Counted from the first letter of the stretch, positions 20,164-29,478 are shown. The stretch is DNA of 64,000 nucleotides from Neorhizobium sp. (GCA_028283725.1 JAPWKC010000004.1:1302001-1366000); one strand, 5' to 3'. Notes: generated by a model not told the origin, from the sequence alone. Made by a program: numbers and translations.

Positions 20164-21627
20164 TCAGGCCTGTTGCGGCGCCTCTTCGCGCAGCTTGTGT
20201 GCGGGCACGCACAGGGACGCAAAAACGATCAAGGCCGCCATGATCAGCATTGCGATGAAGGTCATGTGCAGCGCCGATTGCAGAACCATCCGCAGGTTTT
20301 CACCGCCATCGGCGGCCGGTGTTCCGTTCAGGAGATTGCGCAGCTGATCGGGTGTTACCACGCCGCCGGTCGCTCCATGTGTCAGTCCGTAGCTCAACAC
20401 CGCGCCGAGAATGGCTGCACCCAGTGTGCTTCCCAGGTTTCGGGCAAAGACGTTGGAGGCCGTGGCGCTACCGCGTTCGGCATGTCCGGCGCTCTCCTGG
20501 GTGATGATCAGGGCGCAGATGTTCAAGAGCCCCATGCCAAGTCCCATGAGGAAGGAGCCTGTGCCGGCAAGCACGGGCGAGCTTCCCGGTGTCAGGAAGA
20601 CGAGCAGGACGGACCCCACCGGCACGAAGAGGCTTCCGACGATCATCAAAGGCCGGAGCCCGAAGCGATGGAAGGTCCGCGAACAGAATGTCGCGCCGAT
20701 CGGCCAGCCGAGGAGAAGCATGGTGAGCGCAAAACCGGCAACGAGCGGCGAGCGATCGAGAACCGTCTGCACATACATCGGCAGAAAGGTGGTCAGCCCC
20801 ATGATGGCCATGGACGCGAAGAAGACCGCAACGTTGGACGCAGCGATCGGGCGATGCAGCCAGAGGCCGGGCGCGACCATGGGATCTTCTGCGCGCGCCT
20901 CCTGACGGAGGAACAACAGGAGGCTTGCGATGAACACGACAACGGCGATGAGCGTACCTGCCGAGAAGACGTTTTCCGTTTCGGTCAGTGCGATCATCAG
21001 GGCTGAGATACAGATGGCGAAGAGAACTGCGCCGGTAACGTCGATCGAGACGCGGCGGGTGTGTTTTTCCTCGTGATAGAAAAACACGAAACCGGCAGCG
21101 GCCAGAATGCCGACCGGCACGTTGATCCAGAAGATCCAGGCCCAGGGCAGGCTGTGAATGATGAGGCTGCCGAGCACCGGGCCAAGCACGGCCGACAAGG
21201 CCCATACGCTTGCAAGATAGCCCTGCACCTTACCGCGCTGTCTGCCGGGGAAAAGATCGCCGACGATCGTCATCGACACGGGCTGCACGGCACCGGCGCC
21301 AATGCCCTGCAACAGGCGAAAGGCGATCATCGACGGCATCGACCAGGCAAACCCGGCCAGAACCGAGGCGACAAGAAATATGGCGATGCCGAGAAGCACG
21401 ATCGGCTTGCGGCCATAGATATCCGAGAGTTTTCCGAAGACGACCGTAAGAGCGGTCTGAGACAGGAGGAAGCCCGAGAAGACCCAGCTGTAGAGATTGA
21501 GCTGGCCAAGCTGGGCTGCGATCTGCGGCATGGCGGTGGAAACGATTGTCGCCTCGATGGCGATCATTGCCATGGAAGCCATGATCGCGGCAACGACGAA
21601 GCCGCGGTGAGAACGCATGTCGGTCAT
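20164..21627 (-). CDS. MFS drug transporter (DHA2-like)
   Basis: MTDMRSHRGFVVAAIMASMAMIAIEATIVSTAMPQIAAQLGQLNLYSWVFSGFLLSQTALTVVFGKLSDIYGRKPIVL. Confidence 0.9.
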   Translation of the reverse strand: MTDMRSHRGFVVAAIMASMAMIAIEATIVSTAMPQIAAQLGQLNLYSWVFSGFLLSQTALTVVFGKLSDIYGRKPIVLLGIAIFLVASVLAGFAWSMPSMIAFRLLQGIGAGAVQPVSMTIVGDLFPGRQRGKVQGYLASVWALSAVLGPVLGSLIIHSLPWAWIFWINVPVGILAAAGFVFFYHEEKHTRRVSIDVTGAVLFAICISALMIALTETENVFSAGTLIAVVVFIASLLLFLRQEARAEDPMVAPGLWLHRPIAASNVAVFFASMAIMGLTTFLPMYVQTVLDRSPLVAGFALTMLLLGWPIGATFCSRTFHRFGLRPLMIVGSLFVPVGSVLLVFLTPGSSPVLAGTGSFLMGLGMGLLNICALIITQESAGHAERGSATASNVFARNLGSTLGAAILGAVLSYGLTHGATGGVVTPDQLRNLLNGTPAADGGENLRMVLQSALHMTFIAMLIMAALIVFASLCVPAHKLREEAPQQA

Positions 21628-21761
21628 GAAGTTTTCCGGAACCGCCGCAGGATCGGCAGCTATCGATATCGGCGGTCGGACGGCCGTCAGTCCCTAGTTG
21701 AATGTCCCGGTTGCAACCTGACGTCAAGCCCAACTTTGATCCAAATCAAAACCTGATACAA

Positions 21762-22004
21762 TTATGCTGCCGGTGTCTTTAAGGGCCATGAAAGAGCGTC
21801 TACGAACGTCTTCCCCTTCTCGCCGCCGCTGGCGGTTGCCACCGATATTGCGGCCGCCACGAGCAAAACTGCCAGCACGACCATCAGCGTGGCCGAAACG
21901 CCCGCGAAGCGACGGCCGACAGAGGCCCCTCGTGAGACCGGCCCGGCGCGTGGGTAGATGTGACGCCGCAATTGCCGCACGGCCCCGGCAAGCGCCGTCA
22001 GCAC
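21762..22004 (-). CDS. Hypothetical small membrane protein
   Basis: 80 aa with one hydrophobic helix (SATLMVVLAVLLVAAAISVA); overlaps the upstream ORF. Confidence 0.5.
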   Translation of the reverse strand: MLTALAGAVRQLRRHIYPRAGPVSRGASVGRRFAGVSATLMVVLAVLLVAAAISVATASGGEKGKTFVDALSWPLKTPAA

Positions 22005-22285
22005 CGACCCGGACCCTTCGGCGCCTTCTGCGGCAACGCTTGCGCAGGCATGAAATCCAGTCTCAGCGTGATATGGTCAGGAACACAACAGACGGCGCCC
22101 GGCACGTGGTCGCTTTCGAACATGGCAAAATGGACCGCCGACTGCCGGTCGGTGAAAATGCCGCCGACGAGCCCGTCGCGATCACAGACGATCCAGCGCC
22201 CATGACGATCGCGACCAACGGTGAAACGGATGCCGGACAGGGCCGCCGGCGGCGCGAATTGCTGAACGGATGTGCGCATGGCCAT
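21998..22285 (-). CDS. Hypothetical small protein
   Basis: MAMRTSVQQFAPPAALSGIRFTVGRDRHGRWIVCDRDGLVGGIFTDRQSAVHFAMFESDHV...; tightly packed between two small ORFs. Confidence 0.55.
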   Translation of the reverse strand: MAMRTSVQQFAPPAALSGIRFTVGRDRHGRWIVCDRDGLVGGIFTDRQSAVHFAMFESDHVPGAVCCVPDHITLRLDFMPAQALPQKAPKGPGRC

Positions 22286-22289
22286 GCCC

Positions 22290-22559
22290 TCAACCGATCG
22301 CCATGCGGGCAGCGACGGCTGCAACCAGAGCCAGCCCGAGAACGACGGCCAGGCGGATGAAGGCCGCTGGATCGATTACACCCGTCCTTGCCTGCCGTCC
22401 CCTCGTCTGCGGTCTTTCAGAGACTGCGTGACTGGCACCCCCGGCACCCTTGGCACCCCCGGCACCCTTGGCACCCCCGGCACCCTTGGCCAGGCGGCGG
22501 CGCTGCGCATTGGCCTCCATGAGATGAATGAGGTGAAGATATCCCAGACGACCATACAT
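22290..22559 (-). CDS. Hypothetical small protein with (KGAGGA)n repeats and C-terminal TM helix
   Basis: MYGRLGYLHLIHLMEANAQRRRLAKGAGGAKGAGGAKGAGGASHAVSERPQTRGRQARTGVIDPAAFIRLAVVLGLALVAAVAARMAIG. Confidence 0.6.
   Translation of the reverse strand: MYGRLGYLHLIHLMEANAQRRRLAKGAGGAKGAGGAKGAGGASHAVSERPQTRGRQARTGVIDPAAFIRLAVVLGLALVAAVAARMAIG
22434..22487. repeat. Tandem repeat, 3 exact copies of an 18-bp unit
   Basis: (ggcacccccggcaccctt)x3; each unit adds 6 codons (KGAGGA) in the minus-strand ORF. Confidence 0.95.
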
Positions 22560-22785
22560 TGCTGCTTGCTCCCGGCTTTTGCCATTGTCCCGAGGGATGC
22601 GAAACCTCACCCACCCAGGGGCGCACCAGATCGGTGCACGGCAGAAACCTAGCGTCCCGGCCATAGGCTTTCGATTGGCGTGACCGGGCAAAGAAATAGG
22701 AAAGCCGTAAGGATAGCCGTCACTTTTCGTTTGCGCGGCCTGGTTTGGAGCGGCATGTTCGGACGATAATAAAAGGGAGCCATGG

Positions 22786-24033
22786 ATGACTGCGGATACA
22801 ATCGTGCTCGGAGCCGGTATCATCGGCGTTTCGACGGCGCTTCAGCTGGCGCGGCGCGGCAAATCCGTGGTGCTGGTGGACAAGGGCCAGCCGGGGCGCG
22901 AGACCTCCTACGGCAATGCCGGCCTCATCCAGCGCGAAGGCGTGGTGCCCTACGGTTTTCCGCAGCAGTTCGGCACCATCTTGCGCTATGCGCTCAACAA
23001 CCGGATCGATGCGCATTTCCACTGGGGGGCCATCCCATCCGTGTCGTCCTTTCTGGCGAAATACTGGTGGCATTCGAACCTGTCGCGCCACCAGCTGATT
23101 GCGCGGGCCTATGCGCCGCTGATCGAACATTCGATCGCCACCCATAACGAGCTGATCGAAGAAGCCGGCGCGCAGGATCTCATCGTCAAGAACGGCTGGA
23201 AGGAAGTCTTTCGCACCAACGCCAAGCACGATCACGAAGTGCGCGAGGCCGAGCGGCTGTCGCGGGATTACGGGATCGCGTTCAAATCGTTGTCACGCGC
23301 CGATGTGGCTGCCGACGAGCCCAACCTTTCCGGCGATTTCGTCGGTGGCCTCAAATGGCAGGATCCGTGGTCCGTGCGCGATCCGCTGGCATTGACGCAG
23401 GCCTATGTGGCATTGTTCGAAAAGCTCGGCGGGCGCGTGCTGAAGGGCGATGCGCGCAGCCTTTCGCAGACCGCTACCGGCTGGCGCATCGTCGCAGGCG
23501 ACGGCACTGTCGAAGCCAAGGATGCGGTGGTGGCGCTCGGCCCCTGGTCCGAGATTGTGACGCGACCGCTCGGCTATCGCTTTCTTGCCGGCGTCAAGCG
23601 CGGTTATCACATGCATTACAGCACGCGCGGCAATGCGCAGCTCAATGGCTGGACGATGGATGCCGAGCGCGGCTACTTCCTTGCGCCGATGCGGCAGGGG
23701 ATCAGGCTGACGACAGGGGCCGAGTTTGCCAGACGCGATGCGCCGAAAACGCCGGTGCAGCTGCAGCGGGCAGAGGCCGTGGCGCGGACGACCTTCCCTC
23801 TCGGCGAACGGCTGGACAAGGAGCCGTGGATGGGCGCACGCCCCTGCACGCCCGACATGATGCCGGTGATCGGCCCTGCCCCACGCCACAAGGGCCTCTG
23901 GTTCGCCTTCGGCCATGCCCATCACGGCCTGACGCTCGGCCCGGTGACGGGACAGGTGATCGCGGAAGCAATCACCGGAGAGAAGACACTGATCGATATT
24001 TCAGCCTATAGTCCCCTGCGTTTCAATGCCTGA
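22786..24033 (+). CDS. FAD-dependent oxidoreductase, D-amino-acid dehydrogenase (DadA)-like
   Basis: MTADTIVLGAGIIGVSTALQLARRGKSVVLVDKGQPGRETSYGNAGLIQ: Rossmann GxGxxG motif and DadA-like 'SYGNAGLI'. Confidence 0.88.
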   Translation: MTADTIVLGAGIIGVSTALQLARRGKSVVLVDKGQPGRETSYGNAGLIQREGVVPYGFPQQFGTILRYALNNRIDAHFHWGAIPSVSSFLAKYWWHSNLSRHQLIARAYAPLIEHSIATHNELIEEAGAQDLIVKNGWKEVFRTNAKHDHEVREAERLSRDYGIAFKSLSRADVAADEPNLSGDFVGGLKWQDPWSVRDPLALTQAYVALFEKLGGRVLKGDARSLSQTATGWRIVAGDGTVEAKDAVVALGPWSEIVTRPLGYRFLAGVKRGYHMHYSTRGNAQLNGWTMDAERGYFLAPMRQGIRLTTGAEFARRDAPKTPVQLQRAEAVARTTFPLGERLDKEPWMGARPCTPDMMPVIGPAPRHKGLWFAFGHAHHGLTLGPVTGQVIAEAITGEKTLIDISAYSPLRFNA

Positions 24034-25462
24034 ATTGCGGCCTGAGACAGCCAAGACAAGCAGCCGCAAAGACAAGCGGAAAAAAGGCCCTGCCCGACCG
24101 CCCATGGACGATATCAGCTACGCCCAGATCTTCTTCGACAACCATCCCGATATCGAGGTGCTCGAAGCCTTCGTGATCGATGTCAACGGCGTGCCGCGCG
24201 GCAAGTGGATCCCGCGCGAGCGGGCGCTCGACATTCTTTCCTCCGGCATGGCCATGCCGCGATCGGTCTATGCGCTCGATGTGTGGGGACGCGACGTCAA
24301 TGCCGCCGGCCTTGCCGAGGGCACCGGCGATCCCGATGGGATATGCATGCCGGTGCCGAGCACGCTTTCCCGCGTCACCTGGCTCAACCGGCCGACGGCG
24401 CAGGTTCTGCTCGGCATGAAGGATACGACAGGCACTGGGTTCTACGGCGATCCGCGGCAGGTGCTTGCCAACGTTCTTTCCGGCTTCAGACGGATCGGAT
24501 TGACGCCGGTGGTGGCAACGGAACTGGAATTCTACCTGATCGACCCGGTGCGCTCGGCGCTCGACCCGGTCCGCCCGCCGAACTCGCGCGACGGGCGCTG
24601 GCATACGGGCCAGACGCAGGTTCTATCGATCTCGGAACTGCAGGATTTCGAGGCGGTGTTTCACGGCATCTCGACTGCTGCCAAGGCGCAAGGGATACCG
24701 GCCGATACGACGCTGCGCGAAAACGGACCGGGGCAATACGAGATCAACCTCAACCATGTTCCAGATGCCTTGAAAGCCGCGGATTATGCGGTGCTTCTCA
24801 AGCGTATCGTCAAGGGGGTGGCACGGGCACATGATCTCGATGCGACCTTCATGGCCAAGCCCTATGGTGCGCAGGCCGGCAGCGGCATGCATGTGCATTT
24901 CTCGCTGATCGACGAGACCGGCCGCAATGTCTATGCCGGCGAGGATGGACCAAGCGAAGCGTTGCTTCACTCCGTTGGCGGGCTGATCGAGAACATGGGC
25001 GAGAGCATGGCGATCTTTGCGCCGCATGCAAACTCCTACAGACGATTGCGCCCGAGCGAACACGCACCGACCTATGCCTCCTGGGGTTTCGACAACCGCT
25101 CGGCAGCAGTGCGGGTGATCACCGCCTCGAAGCCGGCAACGCGGATCGAGCACCGCGTGGCCGGAGCCGACAGCAATCCCTATCTGGTTCTGGCGATGAT
25201 CCTCAACGCGGCTCTTTCGGGCATCAAGGAGAAGCGGCATCCGGGCGGCGCGATCACCGGGGACGATCACGCCATCAGCCACGAGCCGCTGCCGGTCAAC
25301 TGGGATCACGCGCTCAACCAGTTTGCCCGTTCGACCTTTGCCTATGCCACGCTTGGACCGAAATACCGGTCACTTTATTCGGCCTGCAAAGCCCAGGAAC
25401 TGGCGGAGTTCGCCATCCGCGTCACCGACGTCGAGTACGACGCCTATATCCGGACGGTGTAA
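24026..25462 (+). CDS. Glutamine synthetase family protein (gamma-glutamylputrescine synthetase-like)
   Basis: 'VDVNGVPRGKWIPRERALDIL', 'ATELEFYLID', 'GPGQYEINLNH', 'MAKPYGAQAGSGMHVHFSL', 'RRLRPSEHAPTYASWG'. Confidence 0.9.
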   Translation: MPELRPETAKTSSRKDKRKKGPARPPMDDISYAQIFFDNHPDIEVLEAFVIDVNGVPRGKWIPRERALDILSSGMAMPRSVYALDVWGRDVNAAGLAEGTGDPDGICMPVPSTLSRVTWLNRPTAQVLLGMKDTTGTGFYGDPRQVLANVLSGFRRIGLTPVVATELEFYLIDPVRSALDPVRPPNSRDGRWHTGQTQVLSISELQDFEAVFHGISTAAKAQGIPADTTLRENGPGQYEINLNHVPDALKAADYAVLLKRIVKGVARAHDLDATFMAKPYGAQAGSGMHVHFSLIDETGRNVYAGEDGPSEALLHSVGGLIENMGESMAIFAPHANSYRRLRPSEHAPTYASWGFDNRSAAVRVITASKPATRIEHRVAGADSNPYLVLAMILNAALSGIKEKRHPGGAITGDDHAISHEPLPVNWDHALNQFARSTFAYATLGPKYRSLYSACKAQELAEFAIRVTDVEYDAYIRTV

Positions 25463-25463
25463 G

Positions 25464-26783
25464 ATGATGTCCACGACCGCCAAGCAGAGCGCCGGCAATC
25501 CAGGCCATACCAATTCCTGGTATGCGGCCTCCGCCAATGACAAGCGCGTGCGCCCGGCGCTTACCGGCGAGATCACGGCAGATATCTGCATCATCGGCGC
25601 CGGGTTTACGGGCATTTCGGCAGCGCTCGAATTGTGCGAGCGCGGCTATTCCGTGGTGGTTCTGGAAGCGGAGCGTATCGGCTACGGGGCCTCCGGCCGC
25701 AATGGCGGGCAGATCGTCAACGGCTACAGCCGCGACCTCGAGACGATTGCTGGGCGATACGGGCATGACAGGGCTATCGCCCTTGGCCGGATGTCGCTCG
25801 AGGGTGGAGAAATCATCCGCAGCCGCGTGGCGCGCTACGGGATCGCCTGCGACCTCGTCGATGGCGGGTTCTTTGCCGCCTTTACCGACAAGCAGGTGCG
25901 CGAGATGGCCGCGCACAAGGCGCATTGGGAGAAGCACGGGCATACCGGGCTGGAGATGGTCTCAAAGGCCGAGGTCGGTCGCTATGTGCGCACAGACCGC
26001 TATGCCGGCGGCATGATCGACAGGTTGGGCGGCCATATCCATCCGCTCAATCTCGTGCTTGGCGAAGCCGGTGCGGTGGAAGCGCTGGGTGGACAAATTT
26101 TCGAAGGGTCGCGCGTCACCGCGATCGAGAGCGGCGCGTCTGGAACGCGCAGCCAGGTCAGGACCGCCGGTGGCGCCGTATCTGCGACCTATGTGCTGAT
26201 CTGCGGCAATGCCTATCTCGCGCCGCTTATGCCGGAGATCCATGGCCGCATGATGCCGGTTTCCAGCCAGGTGATGGCGACGGAGCCGCTGGATGCCGAT
26301 CTGATCGAGAGCCTTCTGCCTGCCGATTACTGCGTCGAGGATGCCAACTACATTCTCGACTATTATCGACGGACCGCCGACAACCGCCTCCTTTATGGTG
26401 GCGGCATCGGCTATGGCGGCAATGACCCGAAGGACCTGACGGGCGTCATCCGACCCAATATGCTGAAAACCTTTCCAGCGCTCAAGGACGTGCGGATCGA
26501 CTATGCGTGGAGCGGCAATTTCGCCCTGACGCTCACACGGATCCCGCATATCGGCCGGCTTTCGCAGGGTGTCTACTTTTCCCATGGCGATAGCGGCCAT
26601 GGGGTGACGACAACCCACCTTCTCGGCAAGATCCTTGGAGAGGCCGTCGCGGGCCATGCGGAGAGGTTCGACGTGTGGGCGTCGCTCCCCAACCTGCCCT
26701 TCCCCGGCGGAAGGACATTCCGTGTACCACTCACCATGCTCGGGGCCTGGTGGTATGGCCTCAGAGACAAGCTCGGCCTCTGA
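25464..26783 (+). CDS. FAD-dependent oxidoreductase, gamma-glutamylputrescine oxidase (PuuB)-like
   Basis: 'NSWYAASAND...ADICIIGAGFTGISAALELCERGYSVVVLEAERIGYGASGRNGGQIVNGYSRD'. Confidence 0.9.
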   Translation: MMSTTAKQSAGNPGHTNSWYAASANDKRVRPALTGEITADICIIGAGFTGISAALELCERGYSVVVLEAERIGYGASGRNGGQIVNGYSRDLETIAGRYGHDRAIALGRMSLEGGEIIRSRVARYGIACDLVDGGFFAAFTDKQVREMAAHKAHWEKHGHTGLEMVSKAEVGRYVRTDRYAGGMIDRLGGHIHPLNLVLGEAGAVEALGGQIFEGSRVTAIESGASGTRSQVRTAGGAVSATYVLICGNAYLAPLMPEIHGRMMPVSSQVMATEPLDADLIESLLPADYCVEDANYILDYYRRTADNRLLYGGGIGYGGNDPKDLTGVIRPNMLKTFPALKDVRIDYAWSGNFALTLTRIPHIGRLSQGVYFSHGDSGHGVTTTHLLGKILGEAVAGHAERFDVWASLPNLPFPGGRTFRVPLTMLGAWWYGLRDKLGL

Positions 26784-26815
26784 CCAGCCGTGTCTCACAT
26801 CTTCACCGGCAGACC

Positions 26816-27472
26816 TTAGGCTGCCTCGGGAAAATTACCGGTGAAATAATAGGTCGATTGCGCCCGCACGATCGACTTGAACTGCGAGACGATCTTCTTC
26901 GATTCTGCTTCCGGAACCATAAGGGCGAGACGCAAGGTCGACTGTGCCATATGGAACATGATGAAGAGCGTTCGGGAATAGTTCTCGTGCAACTGCTCGC
27001 TTACAAAGCCCTTGGTGATCTCGAAGAAGATCTCGGCCTGGAAACGGTGCTCGGCAATGTCACGATCGGCAAGCGCCTTGTCGGCCTGGATCGCGTTGAG
27101 GAGATCCTGCGTCGAGGGCTTGGCGCGCATGCGGCTGTAATAGAGATCGAACAGAAGTTCGGTCGCATTCAACGCATCGTCGGCCGACGCGATATTCGGC
27201 GTGTGTTCTGCAATCAGAGACCTCACGTCATCAACGTAACGCTCGTGCAACATTGCGATGATCGCGGACTTGTTTGGAAAGTATTGGTAAACGGATGCGA
27301 TGGGACCGCCGGACAAGGCGGCAATTTCCTTCATCGTAACCGCATCAATACCTTTCTGGCCGATGAGATCCATGGATACTTTCAATATCTCATCGATACG
27401 TTCGCGGCTTCGCTCCTGTTTTGGGACGCGGCGAAGAGTGCCTCCTCCCGAACCCTGCATCGAATCTGGCAT
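26816..27472 (-). CDS. TetR family transcriptional regulator
   Basis: 'RSRERIDEILKVSMDLIGQKGIDAVTMKEIAALSGGPIASVYQYFPNKSAIIAML' TetR HTH; start codon uncertain. Confidence 0.9.
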   Translation of the reverse strand: MPDSMQGSGGGTLRRVPKQERSRERIDEILKVSMDLIGQKGIDAVTMKEIAALSGGPIASVYQYFPNKSAIIAMLHERYVDDVRSLIAEHTPNIASADDALNATELLFDLYYSRMRAKPSTQDLLNAIQADKALADRDIAEHRFQAEIFFEITKGFVSEQLHENYSRTLFIMFHMAQSTLRLALMVPEAESKKIVSQFKSIVRAQSTYYFTGNFPEAA

Positions 27473-27686
27473 GCGCAAATTATCTCCCTGCATCGCACAT
27501 CTGCACGCGTGGTAACGCACAAATACGCGTCACCGGAACTACGGCATAGAAAAAGTGTGTCTTTATACGACGCCTGAAGTTATCCGGATCACTGCAAAGG
27601 GTGATTTTTTTACCCAATACTTTCGTATCAAATCGAATTTGCCAAAAACAACAAAACAAGACTATGTATCACATTGACGGTAGTGG

Positions 27687-28205
27687 TTACAACTTGGCCA
27701 GCTGCAAAATCGCAGCAGCGACGATATCATCCACCGGTTCGTCAATGCCGACCGATACGACGCCCTGCTCACCCTTGGGGTTTTCCAGCGTCGAGAGCTG
27801 ACTTTGCAGCAGGGAACCTGGCATGAAATGCCCCTCTCGATTGCGCATTCTCGCCGCCAGCAGGTCTGGGCTGCCGTCCAGATAGACGAAATATAAGTCA
27901 CCACCGACGGCTGCACGGAGACGATCGCGATAGCTGCGCTTCAATGCGGAGCAGGTGATCACAACACCTTGGCCCCTGTCGCGAGCATGCGAGAGTTGCG
28001 CGCCGATACGATCGAGCCAAGGCCAGCGATCCTCGTCTGTCAAAGGATTGCCGTTCGCCATCTTGTCGATATTGGCCTGGGGATGAAGGCTGTCGCCTTC
28101 GACATAGGGACAGGCCATGCGCTCGGCGAGCCTTTGCCCGACGGAACTCTTGCCCGCGCCGCTGACGCCCATGACGACAACCGCTTTTGGCTGGCGCTTC
28201 TCCAT
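27687..28205 (-). CDS. gntK: Gluconokinase
   Basis: 'VVVMGVSGAGKSSVGQRLAERM..YVEGDSLHPQANIDKMANGNPLTDEDRWPWLDRI'. Confidence 0.95.
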   Translation of the reverse strand: MEKRQPKAVVVMGVSGAGKSSVGQRLAERMACPYVEGDSLHPQANIDKMANGNPLTDEDRWPWLDRIGAQLSHARDRGQGVVITCSALKRSYRDRLRAAVGGDLYFVYLDGSPDLLAARMRNREGHFMPGSLLQSQLSTLENPKGEQGVVSVGIDEPVDDIVAAAILQLAKL

Positions 28206-28307
28206 CACCCCTCCCTTACGCTTTACAAGCACTGCGCATGACTGTTCGGCAATCCCGGCCGTTTTGCGACGACGCATGCCAACCGGCACCATCGACGCAG
28301 CAAAACG

Positions 28308-28332
28308 AAAACGCCGGCCACTGGCCGGCGTC
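28308..28332 (-). terminator. Intrinsic terminator of rirA
   Basis: GACGCCGGCCAGTGGCCGGCGTTTTCGTTTT on the minus strand. Confidence 0.8.
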
Positions 28333-28354
28333 GAAATGTCATCGAAAACGAAAA

Positions 28355-28825
28355 TCAGGCTGCGGGCGCAGCCATCTTGGGAAGATTGACGCCATCCAGG
28401 CCGAGCAGGAAATTGATCTGCGGACGTGCCTTGACCAGATCGTCGATCGTATACTCGGCGAGAACATCAAAAAACGCGTTCAGCGCCTTGCGCAGCGCCG
28501 AATTGAGGCCACAGCTATCGACGAGCGGGCATTCAACGACGCCATCCTCGAAGCACTCAGCCATGGCAAAACTGTCTTCCGTCACCTTCACCACGTCGAA
28601 CAGCGTGATGCGATCGGCTGCGCGACCGAGACGGACGCCACCGTTGCGCCCACGCACGGTCTCGACGAGACCCGCCTTGTTGAGCGGCTGCAGGATCTTG
28701 AACAGGAAAAGCTCGGAGACGCTGTAGGCCTTGGCAATTTCCGGAACACGGCTCAGGTGTCCGTCATTGGCCGCGCAGTACATCAGCATGCGGACAGCGT
28801 AATTGGTCTGCTTCGTCAAACGCAT
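28355..28825 (-). CDS. rirA: Rhizobial iron regulator RirA (Rrf2 family, Fe-S)
   Basis: MRLTKQTNYAVRMLMYCAANDGHLSRVPEIAKAYSVSELFLFKILQPLNKAGLVETVRGRNGGVRLGRAADRITLFDVVKVTEDSFAMAECFEDGVVECPLVDSCGLNSALRKALNAFF; three cluster cysteines. Confidence 0.96.
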   Translation of the reverse strand: MRLTKQTNYAVRMLMYCAANDGHLSRVPEIAKAYSVSELFLFKILQPLNKAGLVETVRGRNGGVRLGRAADRITLFDVVKVTEDSFAMAECFEDGVVECPLVDSCGLNSALRKALNAFFDVLAEYTIDDLVKARPQINFLLGLDGVNLPKMAAPAA

Positions 28826-28872
28826 CTTCGTCTCCAGACATCTTCAAGTCGTCTATATAGTGGCATTGCTAG

Positions 28873-28889
28873 TTTTGAACAATTCCAAA
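28873..28889. promoter_or_regulatory. Candidate iron-control-element (ICE/Irr-box)-like palindrome
   Basis: Minus strand TTTGGAATTGTTCAAAA = TTTnGAA-N3-TTCnAAA, between divergent rirA and the 28923 gene. Confidence 0.4.
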
Positions 28890-28922
28890 TTTCGAAATTC
28901 ACCAGACCGTGTTGTCGCGGCC

Positions 28923-29213
28923 ATGAAGGCGTGGGATCATGACGCCATGGTGTCACGCGATCTCTACGACCTGCTGATGATCCTTTACGACGCCGGCGCG
29001 CGCAGCGTTCCGGCAGAGGAGGTCGCGTGGACGAGCGACATGTCCGCCACTCTCAACCGCGCCCTCAATATGCAATATCTCGTTTACCGGGACAGCAAGC
29101 GTGGACGACAGTTTTCGCTGACAACTGCCGGCTACAATGCGATCGGCAAGCAACCGCCAGACTATACGTCTCTTTCCAGCATATTTTCGGCTTTTTTCGG
29201 TCGTCGCGGTTGA
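28923..29213 (+). CDS. Hypothetical winged-helix-like protein
   Basis: MKAWDHDAMVSRDLYDLLMILYDAGARSVPAEEVAWTSDMSATLNRALNMQYLVYRDSKRGRQFSLTTAGYNAIGKQPPDY: helix-turn-wing-like pattern. Confidence 0.6.
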   Translation: MKAWDHDAMVSRDLYDLLMILYDAGARSVPAEEVAWTSDMSATLNRALNMQYLVYRDSKRGRQFSLTTAGYNAIGKQPPDYTSLSSIFSAFFGRRG

Positions 29214-29263
29214 GGCCCTCCCTCTCGCGTCGACCGGCTCCCCTTTAAAATACTCCCGTCTTA

Positions 29264-29395
29264 TCAGCCGGGCATGGCGGAATTCAGCGCATACCAGAAA
29301 GGCAGTGCCAGAACGCCCAATGCGACGAGGCAACTGACGCTGCGCCTCATCAGACGGACGCGACGAGCCCGCACAGGATCCCACTCATACACCAT
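29264..29395 (-). CDS. Putative 43-aa single-span membrane protein
   Basis: ATG 29395, stop TGA 29264: MVYEWDPVRARRVRLMRRSVSCLVALGVLALPFWYALNSAMPG; upstream GGGAG. Confidence 0.5.
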   Translation of the reverse strand: MVYEWDPVRARRVRLMRRSVSCLVALGVLALPFWYALNSAMPG

Positions 29396-29478
29396 GATTG
29401 TACTCCCACACTACAGCGCCACCAAAGGTAGGCTCATCCATAGGCAGGTCAATGGCAAAAGCGACGGCTCTTAACAAA

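Noticed and set aside
22434-22487. Possible CRISPR array
   Set aside because: Uninterrupted 18-bp tandem units with no spacers, and within a coding frame.
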